Source of the DNA: Limiplasma sp034927815
GTDB taxonomy: Bacteria; Bacillota; Clostridia; Christensenellales; Aristaeellaceae
Length of the DNA stretch: 64,000 nucleotides
Direction of reading: 5' to 3'
Assembly (NCBI GenBank): GCA_034927815.1
Contig: JAYFPK010000016.1
Coordinates: forward strand, 62,001-126,000
Under the pieces are notes generated by a model that was given only the letters and a program-made list of their open reading frames with translations, was not told the origin of the DNA and did not search any database. Below are positions 1 to 7,272 of this stretch, piece by piece (position 1 is the first letter of the stretch; each line of letters opens with the position of its first letter). The position numbers were made by a program, and so were the translations under genes.

Positions 1-2
1 GG

Positions 3-902
3 ATGAAGGAAATTTTTACCCGGGCGGGCATTCCCGCCGCGCCCTACTGCCTGGTCAAGGGGTGCGATTTTTCCGCCGTGCCCTTTGCGGGTCCTGTGGT
101 GCTCAAACCCACCGACAGCCAGGGCCAGCGGGGAGTGCTCCGGGCGGAAACCCTGGAGGCGGCGGCCCGGCTGGCCCCCCAAACCCTGGCCCATTCCCGG
201 GAGGAAGCCCTGCTGTGCGAAGCCTATTACCCCAGCGATGAGATCACCGTCAGCGCCTGGGTTACGGCGGGCCAGGCCCATATTCTCACGGTAACGGACC
301 GGCGTACTTTTCCGCATCCCCGGCATATCGGGGTATGCGCGGCCCATTGCTTTCCCTCCCGGGCGGCCCGGGGGCGGGAGGGGGAGGTTGAGCGGCTGAC
401 CCAGGCTGTCGCCCAGGCCTTCGGGGTCCCGACGGGACCGCTGTATATCCAGATGCTCATTGGCCGGGAGGGAATCAAGGTCAATGAGGTTGCCTGCCGC
501 ATTGGAGGGGCTTTCGAGGATGTTTTTATCCCCAAAGTCACGGGCTTTGACATCCTGGGGGCGGTGATGGATGCGGCGGTGGGGCTGCTGGTATCCCCGC
601 CGGAAAGCCGCAAGCCCCGGGGCTGCGTCCGGGAGCTGATGCTCTTTGCCCGGGAGGGCTGCATCGCCGCCCTTGCGCCCTTGAAAGCGCTGCGGGACTT
701 GCCCTTTGTCCTGGACGCGGGGTATGCCATGGGGGTGGGGGACCGGGTTCCGCCCTTGAAGAATGCCGGGGCCCGGCTGGGCTATGCCGTGATATGGGCC
801 CCGGATGAGCAAGCCATGGCCCGGCAGTTGGAGACGTTCTATCAAACGCTGTACATTCAGGATGCCCAGGGCAACGATTTGCTGCTGCGCCGGGAGCGGT
901 AG
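3..902 (+). CDS. ATP-grasp family ligase, 5'-truncated by the window edge
   Basis: The visible 299 residues are the ATP-grasp part of a carbamoyl-phosphate-synthase-L/biotin-carboxylase-like ligase, which activates a carboxylate with ATP for attack by an amine or other nucleophile. The nucleotide-binding strand and flexible loop (VVLKPTDSQGQRGV, near residues 32-45) and the metal/ATP-binding motif VNEVACRIGG (near residues 160-169) are clear. The usual N-terminal pre-ATP-grasp domain of about 90-100 residues is absent and the frame opens at the window edge, so the ATG at position 3 is probably internal. The C-terminal 100 residues look like the lid domain of this family. The ABC importer genes follow after 65 bp on the same strand, but the substrate cannot be named. 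Confidence 0.75.
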   Translation: MKEIFTRAGIPAAPYCLVKGCDFSAVPFAGPVVLKPTDSQGQRGVLRAETLEAAARLAPQTLAHSREEALLCEAYYPSDEITVSAWVTAGQAHILTVTDRRTFPHPRHIGVCAAHCFPSRAARGREGEVERLTQAVAQAFGVPTGPLYIQMLIGREGIKVNEVACRIGGAFEDVFIPKVTGFDILGAVMDAAVGLLVSPPESRKPRGCVRELMLFAREGCIAALAPLKALRDLPFVLDAGYAMGVGDRVPPLKNAGARLGYAVIWAPDEQAMARQLETFYQTLYIQDAQGNDLLLRRER

Positions 903-967
903 CCCGCCGCAAGCGGTAATCCCTCCGGGGATGGCGGCCCCAAGGCAAAGAAGGAGCGCGAAAGAGC

Positions 968-1930
968 ATGAAAAAGTGGATGCGGGTGGCGGCCCTGGGG
1001 CTTTTGGCGGGACTTCTGGCGGGCGGCTGCGCCCCCCGGCCTGCGGGGGAAGCCAAAACAGTTTATATCGCCCAGCAGTTCGGCACAGCCTATGTACCCA
1101 TCGCGCTGATGAAGGAAGCGGGCTTGCTCCAGAAGCACTTGCCCCAGGGGGTGCGGGCGGAGTGGAGCCAACTGGGCAACACCACCGCCATCCGGGAGGC
1201 CATGCTGGCGGGCAAGGCCGATGTGGGCTGCATGGCGATTCCGCCCTTTTTGATCGGCCGGGACGGGGGCATGCCCTGGAAAATCTGCGCGGGCATTTCG
1301 GACATGCCCATGGGCCTGGTGGCCCGGAATCCGGCGTATCGCACCTTGGCGGACATCACTCCCCAGGACCGTATCGCGCTGCCCCAACCCGGCAGCGTGC
1401 AGCACATTTTGCTGGCCATGGCGGCCTGGCGGGAATGGGGCCAGGCGGACCGCTTTGACAACCAGCTGGTGACCTTAAACCACCCCGACGGCATGAGCGC
1501 GCTGCTGGCCGGGGCGGATGTAACGCTGCACTTCACCACCGCCCCCTACCTGGGGCGGGAGCTCCAGGAGGGGATGGCTCTGCTGCTCACGGGGCAGGAC
1601 GCCCTGGGTGCGCCCTTTACCGGCATTGTGGCGGTGGCCCGGGAAGCTTTCCAGCAGGAGTCTCCCCGGCTGTACGCCGCCTTCTTGAGCGCCCTGGAGG
1701 AAGCCATGGAGCAAATCCGCACCCAGCCCAGGGCTGTGGCGGAGCTGCTGGCCCCGGTGTATGAAATGAGCGCGGAGGAGCTCCTTTCGGAAATGACGGC
1801 GGAAGGGGCCGCCTACGGCGCCCAGGTACGGGGCCTTTCAGAGTTTTCCGGCTTTATGGCCCAGGCGGGATACCTGAAAGAGGACCGGCCTGTCCAAGAA
1901 CTGGTCTTTGACGGGGTAGACCTCCCATGA
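968..1930 (+). CDS. ABC transporter substrate-binding lipoprotein, NMT1/SsuA-like
   Basis: A 320-residue periplasmic-binding-type lipoprotein. The N-terminus is a lipoprotein signal peptide: Met-Lys-Lys, a hydrophobic stretch, then lipobox AGGC with the lipidated Cys at residue 21. The start of the mature protein (VYIAQQFGTAYVPIALMKEAG) and the segments GNTTAIREAMLAGKADVG and LPQPGSVQHI are typical of the NMT1/THI5/SsuA/TauA family, which captures thiamine precursors, sulfonates, nitrate or related small molecules at the membrane face. It overlaps the permease gene by 4 bp (ATGA), so the three ABC genes form one operon. No thiamine riboswitch or sulfur gene is next to it, so the ligand is unknown. 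Confidence 0.85.
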   Translation: MKKWMRVAALGLLAGLLAGGCAPRPAGEAKTVYIAQQFGTAYVPIALMKEAGLLQKHLPQGVRAEWSQLGNTTAIREAMLAGKADVGCMAIPPFLIGRDGGMPWKICAGISDMPMGLVARNPAYRTLADITPQDRIALPQPGSVQHILLAMAAWREWGQADRFDNQLVTLNHPDGMSALLAGADVTLHFTTAPYLGRELQEGMALLLTGQDALGAPFTGIVAVAREAFQQESPRLYAAFLSALEEAMEQIRTQPRAVAELLAPVYEMSAEELLSEMTAEGAAYGAQVRGLSEFSGFMAQAGYLKEDRPVQELVFDGVDLP

Positions 1931-2703
1931 GGCGCTGGCTGGGGCGGCAATGGGCGCAACGCCTGGGGTGGGTGGGGCTGTTTTTGCTGATTTGGCAAGG
2001 GGCGGCTGCCAGCGGCGCGGTGTCGCCGTTGCTCCTTCCCCCCTTGGAGGCGGTGGGGGCGGAGCTCGTCCATGCCCTGCAAAGCGGGCACCTGCTGGAG
2101 CAAATCGGCTTTTCCTTGCTGCTGCTTACGGAGGGGCTGCTTTTGGCGGCGCTCTTCGCCTTGGTCTTGGCCTATGGGGCCTTGCATTCCAAAATTCTCC
2201 GCAGCCTTACGGACGCCCTGTGCATGCTGGCTCATCCGCTGCCCGCCATCGCGCTGCTGCCGCTGATCATCGTATGGTTCGGCATCGGCGCGCAGGCCAT
2301 TCTGGTCATCATCATCCACTCCGCCCTGTGGCCCTTGCTGCTCAACCTCCTGGCGGGGTTTGGAACGGTGCCCAGGGTCTATGTGGAAAGCGGAAAAAGC
2401 CTTTCCATGGGTCCCTTGCGCCTGCTGTGGGGGGTGTATCTCCCCGCCAGCGCCCCCCATCTGCTCTCTGGAGCCAAAACCGCCTGGGCCCGGGCCTGGA
2501 GGGCCCTTATCAGCGCGGAGATGCTCTTTGGCGCGGTGGGAGCCTATGGGGGAATCGGCTGGTATCTGTTCAAAAGCCGGGTGTTGATGAACACGCCCGG
2601 GCTCTATGCCGGCATTCTGGTGGTAATCCTCACCGGCATGGGGGTGGAGGGGATGCTGGAATGGGCCGAGCGGCGCAGCGTCCGGCGCTGGGGGGAGGCG
2701 TGA
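1927..2703 (+). CDS. ABC transporter permease, SsuC/ThiX/TauC-type
   Basis: A 258-residue inner-membrane subunit with about six hydrophobic segments. The conserved binding-protein-dependent loop that docks the ATPase is visible as VESGKSLSMGPLRLLWGVYLPASAPHL written here in part (ESGKSLSMGPLRLLW, near residues 156-170), and the family start of the transmembrane domain, LPAIALLPLIIVWFGIG, is typical of nitrate/sulfonate/taurine permeases. ATG overlaps the stop of the binding-protein gene. The same DNA is open in another frame from 1950 through into the ATPase gene; that is a by-product of high G+C, not a fusion. Confidence 0.88.
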   Translation: MRRWLGRQWAQRLGWVGLFLLIWQGAAASGAVSPLLLPPLEAVGAELVHALQSGHLLEQIGFSLLLLTEGLLLAALFALVLAYGALHSKILRSLTDALCMLAHPLPAIALLPLIIVWFGIGAQAILVIIIHSALWPLLLNLLAGFGTVPRVYVESGKSLSMGPLRLLWGVYLPASAPHLLSGAKTAWARAWRALISAEMLFGAVGAYGGIGWYLFKSRVLMNTPGLYAGILVVILTGMGVEGMLEWAERRSVRRWGEA

Positions 2704-2705
2704 GT

Positions 2706-3443
2706 ATGCTGGAAGTACTGCATGTATCCAAGTCCTATGGCGGCGGGGAAAGCCCCAGGCAGGTGCTGGGGGGCGTGTCCCTGCGCATGGAGACCGGGGG
2801 CCTTGTGTCGCTGCTGGGGCGTAGCGGCAGCGGAAAAACCACGCTGCTGCGGCTCATCGCGGGCTATGAGCGGCCGGATGGGGGAGAGATTCGCTTTGAG
2901 GGGCGCAGCGTGCAAAAGCCCAGCCCGGAGCGGTTTATGGTGTTTCAGGACTATAACCAGCTCTATCCCTGGAAAACCGTTCGGCAGAACCTGCTCTTCG
3001 CCCTGCGTCTGGCGCGCCCCGCCCTGACCAAGGGCCAGCGGGAGCAGCGGGCGGACCTTTGGCTGCGGGAGACGGGCCTGGGAGGGGAAGGGGACAAGTG
3101 GCCGCGGCAGCTCTCCGGAGGGATGAAGCAGCGGGCGGCTTTGGCCCGGGCCTTTGCCCTGGAGCCCAAGCTGCTGCTGTTGGACGAACCCTTTGCGGGG
3201 CTGGACGCGGTACTGCGGGAAACCATGCAGCGGCTCTTGCGGGAAATCTGCGCCCGGCACCGCCTCAGCGCCTTGTTTGTGACCCATGATATCCAGGAGG
3301 CCTTCACCCTGTGCGATCATCCCGCAGTGCTGCTGCCGGATGGAACGGCCGTCCGGGAAATCTCCCCCGGGGAAGATGCCCGGGCCCAGGTCATAGCGCT
3401 GCTGAGGGATTCCCCCTCTGGCGACATGCCGCCCCCTGCGTGA
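2706..3443 (+). CDS. ABC transporter ATP-binding protein, SsuB/TauB-type
   Basis: A 245-residue ATPase that powers the preceding permease. Walker A is GRSGSGKTT, the Q-loop region is VFQDYNQLYPW, the ABC signature is QLSGGMKQRAALARAFA and Walker B is LLLLDEPFAGLD, followed by the switch His in FVTHDIQEA. This combination (Q-loop followed by LxPW, then SGGMxQR) is the hallmark of nitrate/sulfonate/taurine ATPases. The ATG lies 2 bp after the permease stop, in a different frame. The coding frame extends far upstream without a stop, but the homology to ABC ATPases begins exactly at this ATG. Confidence 0.88.
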   Translation: MLEVLHVSKSYGGGESPRQVLGGVSLRMETGGLVSLLGRSGSGKTTLLRLIAGYERPDGGEIRFEGRSVQKPSPERFMVFQDYNQLYPWKTVRQNLLFALRLARPALTKGQREQRADLWLRETGLGGEGDKWPRQLSGGMKQRAALARAFALEPKLLLLDEPFAGLDAVLRETMQRLLREICARHRLSALFVTHDIQEAFTLCDHPAVLLPDGTAVREISPGEDARAQVIALLRDSPSGDMPPPA

Positions 3444-3724
3444 AGATCCCCCCTGTGGCGTTGCCTTGGAGGGAAGCCCGTGAGCGGAGGCGGGGGATAG
3501 GGGGGAGCTTGTCTGCTGCCGGGCCTGATTGAATCCTGAGGGATACTGGAAACACACAGGCGGGCGTTCCTGCTTGTAGGCACAGAGGCTTCGGATGCAT
3601 AAAATTTCAGCGTTTTCCCTTCCGCTTTCACCGGGTTCTATCCTTAAAGCCACTTTCCGCGCGAAGCTTACCTGAATCCTGAATCCATTGGAAATACAGG
3701 AATAAAAGCAAACGCCCGCGGCTG

Positions 3725-3774
3725 CCCAATCCCCGGAAATCCAGAGGCTTGCTGCGATTTCAGTGGGGATTGGG
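3725..3774 (+). terminator. Long two-tier hairpin
   Basis: The arms CCCAATCCCC (3725-3734) and GGGGATTGGG (3765-3774) pair perfectly over 10 bp. Inside, GAAATC (3736-3741) pairs with GATTTC (3756-3761). No T-run follows, so it could be a weak or Rho-assisted terminator, or a structured RNA or DNA element just upstream of the promoter at 3825. Confidence 0.45.
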
Positions 3775-3775
3775 A

Positions 3776-3793
3776 TTATGCATCTTATGCATC
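3776..3793 (+). repeat. Tandem 9-bp direct repeat TTATGCATC
   Basis: Two abutting copies of TTATGCATC (3776-3784 and 3785-3793), each containing the palindrome ATGCAT, end 31 bp before the -35 box at 3825. The position suits an activator binding site, which is inference. Confidence 0.45.
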
Positions 3794-3824
3794 AAAAGAA
3801 AACTTCGATTTCCGCAAAGAAGGC

Positions 3825-3853
3825 TTGACATGTAAGTCGTCTATGGATATAAT
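3825..3853 (+). promoter_or_regulatory. Sigma-A promoter of the Opp-type operon
   Basis: Perfect -35 TTGACA (3825-3830) and perfect -10 TATAAT (3848-3853) separated by exactly 17 bp. Transcription would begin near 3860, giving a leader of about 185 nt that contains both GTTAG palindromes. Confidence 0.85.
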
Positions 3854-3899
3854 TCATTTTTGAGTGAATGATTGGCATTTGCATTTTTTTGAAGGGGAT

Positions 3900-3915
3900 G
3901 TTAGCATATGCTAAC
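3900..3915 (+). promoter_or_regulatory. Operator-like perfect palindrome, site 1
   Basis: GTTAGCATATGCTAAC is a perfect 16-bp inverted repeat, about 47 bp downstream of the -10 box. It matches the second site in the outer GTTAG and CTAAC half-sites. The TTAG/CTAA half-sites resemble those of DtxR/IdeR/MntR-type metal-dependent repressors; this link is inference. Confidence 0.6.
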
Positions 3916-3968
3916 CTATATGGACGCGGCAGAGGATGAAAGGACCGGCCATATTTTTTTGCCTCGAA

Positions 3969-3984
3969 GTTAGCAAAGACTAAC
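3969..3984 (+). promoter_or_regulatory. Operator-like palindrome, site 2
   Basis: GTTAGCAAAGACTAAC has the same GTTAG-N6-CTAAC layout as site 1, 69 bp further downstream and 61 bp before the first start codon. Two copies in one leader make a specific regulator likely. Confidence 0.55.
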
Positions 3985-4045
3985 CATCATTTCCAAAACG
4001 GGGGCTTGCAGAGATGATCCTGCGACGCTCCGGAAAGGACCGGCA

Positions 4046-4993
4046 ATGGTTTCAAGTTTTCTCAAGCGCGCTTCCATGGCGCTTGTCGTGCTGTTTGGCG
4101 TTTCCGTACTCTCCTTTGTGCTCTCGGCGATCTCTCCGGTTGACCCGGCGGAGGCCTTCGCCCGCAGAACGCTCCTGGGCGGCGTGACGCCGGAGAAAAT
4201 CGAGGAGATCCGCATCCAGATGGGAACGGATCAGCCAATGCACACGCAATACCTCCGCTGGCTTCGCGGGGTAGCGCGGGGCGATTTCGGCCTATCCCTC
4301 ATGTCACGAAAGCCCGTGGCAGCGGACATTGCGGCATACTTGCCGCTGACGCTGAAGCTGTCGGGGCTGTCGTTGCTGCTGGTCGCGGTGATGTCCGTAC
4401 CTGTGGCTGCGCTTTGCGCGGCGCGGAAGAACGGCGCATTGGACCATATCATGCGCGGCGCGACCGTGGTGGGGCTGTCGATTCCGAATTTCTGGCTCGG
4501 CTTTTTACTGCTGCTCCTATTCGCGGTGATCGTCCCGGTATTCAAAGTCGTGGAGCCCGGCAGCGGGATACGGGCGCTGCTCCTTCCGGCGTTCGCCCTG
4601 GCGGTTCCCATGGCCTCCTCCTCCATACGGATTTTCCGGGCGACGGTGCTTTCGGAAATGAACAAGGACTATGTGACCTTCGCCCGGGCCCGGGGGCTTT
4701 CGGCCCGGCGGGTGCTGTGGTTGCATGTTATGAAAAACGCGCTGCCGACCATGCTGACCATGCTGTGCCAGAATTTCGGCTACATGATCGCGGGAAGCGC
4801 CGTCTTGGAAACAATCTTCTCGCTAAATGGCCTGGGACGGTACATGGTAAACGCGATCATCGGGAGGGATCTGCCCGCCATCAACGGCTGCGTGCTCGTC
4901 GTGGCGCTGATTTTCGTCGCCATGAACGCGCTGGCCGATCTCCTGAACGCGCGCATCGCTCCGCGCATGGCGGGAGGTGCGGAACGTGCTTAA
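4046..4993 (+). CDS. Peptide/nickel-type ABC transporter permease (OppB/DppB family)
   Basis: A 315-residue membrane subunit with an N-terminal anchor helix and about five further membrane segments. It shows the DppB/NikB N-terminal motif (FVLSAISPVDPAEAFARR), and the ATPase-docking loop ending in DYVTFARARGLSARRVLWLH (near residues 209-228) is the EAA motif of this family. In the family it forms half of the channel for di- and oligopeptides, nickel, or small metal chelators. A GGAAAGG ribosome binding site precedes the ATG. It opens an operon of five Opp-type genes, followed by two ABC half-transporters. The leader carries two operator-like palindromes, which argues for metal or metallophore rather than general peptide uptake. 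Confidence 0.88.
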   Translation: MVSSFLKRASMALVVLFGVSVLSFVLSAISPVDPAEAFARRTLLGGVTPEKIEEIRIQMGTDQPMHTQYLRWLRGVARGDFGLSLMSRKPVAADIAAYLPLTLKLSGLSLLLVAVMSVPVAALCAARKNGALDHIMRGATVVGLSIPNFWLGFLLLLLFAVIVPVFKVVEPGSGIRALLLPAFALAVPMASSSIRIFRATVLSEMNKDYVTFARARGLSARRVLWLHVMKNALPTMLTMLCQNFGYMIAGSAVLETIFSLNGLGRYMVNAIIGRDLPAINGCVLVVALIFVAMNALADLLNARIAPRMAGGAERA

Positions 4994-5810
4994 AAAGACG
5001 CTGAAAAACCCCCAGGCAGCCGTCGGACTTTCGATCATCGCGCTGTTTCTGCTGGCGGCGCTGCTTGCCCCTGTGCTGGCGCCTAACGAGCCGGACCGGA
5101 TCGATGTTCTGGCAAAATACCTGCCGCCCAGCAGCGCCTATCCCCTGGGCACGGACGGGCTGGGGCGCTGCGTACTCTCCCGCCTCTTGTACGGCGCGAG
5201 GAGCTCCATGCTCATCGCCCTGCCCTCCCTTGCCGTCGTCGGCCTGTTCGGCGTTGTTTTGGGCGCGTCGGCCGCATATCTCGGCGGCGCGTTTGACCGC
5301 GTGTTTCTGATTCTTTGCAATATTTTCATGGCGTTTCCTCCCCTTGTGATCGCCATTTCCCTTGTGGGGGCCCTTGGCTCGGGGCTGATGAACATCGTCG
5401 CCGCCGTGTTTTTTTCGGCTTGGGTGTGGTTTGCCAAGGTGGTTCGGACATGGGCGCTGATGGAAAAGGGGAAGGATTACGTCACCGCCTCCCAGATCGC
5501 CGGGTGTTCCGGCGCGGGGGTCATCTTCGGGCATATCATTCCGAACATTTTGCCCCAGTGCGCCGTTTACCTGTCCACGGGCGTGGCGTCCGTAATCATC
5601 ATGGTTTCCGGCTTTGCCTTCCTGGGCCTGGGATTTCCCGCCGGTACGGCGGAATGGGGCGCGATGCTCCAGGAAGCGCAGGCGAACTTCTACTCCCACC
5701 CTGAGCTTTTGATGTATCCGGGGCTGTGCATATTGCTGGCGGCGGTGGGCTTCAACCTGTTTGGGGAAGCGCTGCGTGATATCGCCACGCCGGAAGGAGC
5801 GGGGCAATGA
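4986..5810 (+). CDS. Peptide/nickel-type ABC transporter permease (OppC/DppC family)
   Basis: The second channel subunit, 274 residues from GTG 4986. An earlier in-frame GTG at 4977 lies inside the GGGAGG ribosome binding site (4972-4977), so 4986 is preferred; it overlaps the end of the first permease by 8 bp. Family features are the N-terminal LKNPQAAVGLSIIALFLL anchor, LAPNEPDRIDV, YPLGTDGLGRCVLSRLLYGAR (in part) and the docking loop KDYVTASQIAGCSGAGVIF near residues 160-178. It ends 4 bp inside the first ATPase gene (ATGA overlap), so all subunits are translationally coupled. Confidence 0.87.
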   Translation: MLKKTLKNPQAAVGLSIIALFLLAALLAPVLAPNEPDRIDVLAKYLPPSSAYPLGTDGLGRCVLSRLLYGARSSMLIALPSLAVVGLFGVVLGASAAYLGGAFDRVFLILCNIFMAFPPLVIAISLVGALGSGLMNIVAAVFFSAWVWFAKVVRTWALMEKGKDYVTASQIAGCSGAGVIFGHIIPNILPQCAVYLSTGVASVIIMVSGFAFLGLGFPAGTAEWGAMLQEAQANFYSHPELLMYPGLCILLAAVGFNLFGEALRDIATPEGAGQ

Positions 5811-6502
5811 GCAGAGCGCTGCTTTCGGTGCAGAACCTGGGCGTCGCTTTGGCGGGGACGGGGGAAGTTCTCACGCCGGCGGTGAGCTTTACGCTGGAGG
5901 CCGGCGGGGCGCTGGCCCTTGTGGGGGATTCTGGCTGTGGCAAAACCCTGTGCGTGCACGCTCTGCTGGGGCTGCTGAACCACCGCTCGTTTTGCGTTTC
6001 CGGGCGGGCCCTGCTGGCCGGTCAAGACTTGCTCGGCTTGCCGGAGCGGGAGATGCGCAAGCTCCGGGGCGGCAGAATGGCCCTGATTCCGCAAAACCCC
6101 ATGACCGCCTTTGATCCAAGTACGCGGATCGGTGCGCAAATATCCGAGACCCTCCGGGCGCACAGGCGCGTCTCCCGGTCCGGCGCCCGAGCGCTGGGGG
6201 CAAAGGCGCTGTGCGCACTGGGATTGCCAGTGGAGGCCATGAAGGCTTATCCCCACACATTATCCGGGGGGATGCTCCAGCGGATCGCCATCGCCATTGC
6301 GCTGACTCTGGAACCGGAGCTGATCATCGCCGATGAAGCGACCACTGCGCTGGACGTCATCAACCGCAAAATTGTGCTGGATGAGCTGTTGAAGCTGAAA
6401 CGGCGCGGCGCGGCGCTCCTGCTGATCACCCACCACGAAGGGGAAGCGGAATACTGCGGCTGTGAAACGATACGCGTAGGAGGTGCCGGGAATGAGGATT
6501 GA
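5807..6502 (+). CDS. ABC transporter ATP-binding protein (OppD/DppD-like, short form)
   Basis: A 231-residue ATPase with Walker A GDSGCGKT, Q-loop LIPQNPMTAFDP, signature LSGGMLQRIAIAIAL and Walker B LIIADEATTALD. The QNPMTAFDP form is characteristic of OppD/DppD/NikD proteins. It is about 90 residues shorter than usual and lacks the C-terminal oligopeptide/dipeptide extension that in larger members can carry an Fe-S cluster. Compact NikD/CntD-type ATPases of nickel and metallophore importers have similar length, which fits the metal hypothesis but does not prove it. The downstream ATPase gene overlaps its end. Confidence 0.85.
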   Translation: MSRALLSVQNLGVALAGTGEVLTPAVSFTLEAGGALALVGDSGCGKTLCVHALLGLLNHRSFCVSGRALLAGQDLLGLPEREMRKLRGGRMALIPQNPMTAFDPSTRIGAQISETLRAHRRVSRSGARALGAKALCALGLPVEAMKAYPHTLSGGMLQRIAIAIALTLEPELIIADEATTALDVINRKIVLDELLKLKRRGAALLLITHHEGEAEYCGCETIRVGGAGNED

Positions 6503-7223
6503 ACTGACCGGCGTGTCAAAGCGCTATGCCTCCATCCAAGGCTTGAACCTGACGCTGGAGGATGGCCGCGCCGCCGCGCTGGTGGGGGAGTCCGGCAGCG
6601 GAAAGAGCACGCTGGCGCGCCTGGTCTCGCTGCTGGAACGGCCGGACGCGGGTGAAATACGCTTTGACGGCCGGGATACGGCTCATCTGCGCGGCGAAGC
6701 GCGGAGAAAACTTCGCGCCAGCATGCAGCTGATTCTGCAAAACGCGCCGGCCGCCCTGGATCCCCGCGTGCGCGTCGGCAAATCCATCGCGGAGCCGCTC
6801 CGGAATTTGACGCGGCTCACCCCCGCTGAAATCGGTGCCCGGGTAGCGGAAGTGAGCGCGCAGTTTTCCCTAGCGCCGGAGCTCCTGAACCGCCTGCCTC
6901 ACGAGCTGTCCGGCGGGCAGCTCAAGCGCGTTTGCTTCGCCCGGGCCTTTGCCACGGAGCCTTCCTTTGCCGTGTTTGACGAAACCACCAGCGGGCTGAA
7001 CTCCTCCCTGCGGGAGCGCGTGCTGGAAATGATCCTCAAGCTCAAAGGTGGGAGCCTTCGTTCCTTTCTCTTCATCACCCACGATATGGACGCGGCGCTG
7101 CGCGTGGCGGACCGGATACTGGTGATGCGGGGCGGCGCGATTGTGGAGGACGCGCCCGTAGCGGGCGGGCGCGCCGGGTTCCATCACGAGTACGCGCGGC
7201 TGCTGCTTGAATCGACGATATGA
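6492..7223 (+). CDS. ABC transporter ATP-binding protein (OppF/DppF/NikE-like)
   Basis: The second ATPase of the importer, 243 residues from ATG 6492; the AGGAGGTG site at 6478-6485 gives a 6-nt spacing, whereas the upstream GTG at 6483 lies within it. Walker A is GESGSGKST, the Q-loop is LILQNAPAALDP, the signature is LSGGQLKRVCFARAFA and Walker B is FAVFDETTSGLN, with the switch His in FITHDMDAA. Walker B ends in D-E-T-T, with Asp preceded by Phe, and is functional in form. Like its partner it is short and lacks the Opp-type C-terminal extension. Confidence 0.85.
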   Translation: MRIELTGVSKRYASIQGLNLTLEDGRAAALVGESGSGKSTLARLVSLLERPDAGEIRFDGRDTAHLRGEARRKLRASMQLILQNAPAALDPRVRVGKSIAEPLRNLTRLTPAEIGARVAEVSAQFSLAPELLNRLPHELSGGQLKRVCFARAFATEPSFAVFDETTSGLNSSLRERVLEMILKLKGGSLRSFLFITHDMDAALRVADRILVMRGGAIVEDAPVAGGRAGFHHEYARLLLESTI

Positions 7224-7272
7224 GCCGCCATCGGCGGATTATATACAAACTGAATCTACGGAGGGAATGTTC

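Larger units (their letters stand above)
3444..4045 (+). other. 602-bp intergenic region upstream of the Opp-type operon
   Basis: No convincing gene. The first half carries two partly similar stretches starting TGAATCCTGA at about 3529 and 3674. The second half holds, in order, a long hairpin, a tandem 9-bp repeat, a consensus promoter and two operator-like palindromes; each is listed separately. Confidence 0.6.

Noticed and set aside
903..967. Thiamine (TPP) riboswitch before the NMT1/SsuA-like importer
   Set aside because: Only 65 bp separate the genes and none of the conserved TPP riboswitch segments is present.
1950..3443. Continuous 497-codon frame covering permease and ATPase genes
   Set aside because: The first 250 codons run out of frame over a clear permease gene and give Arg/Gly/Ala-rich sequence without family features; only the part from 2706 is an ABC ATPase. 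High G+C removes stops.
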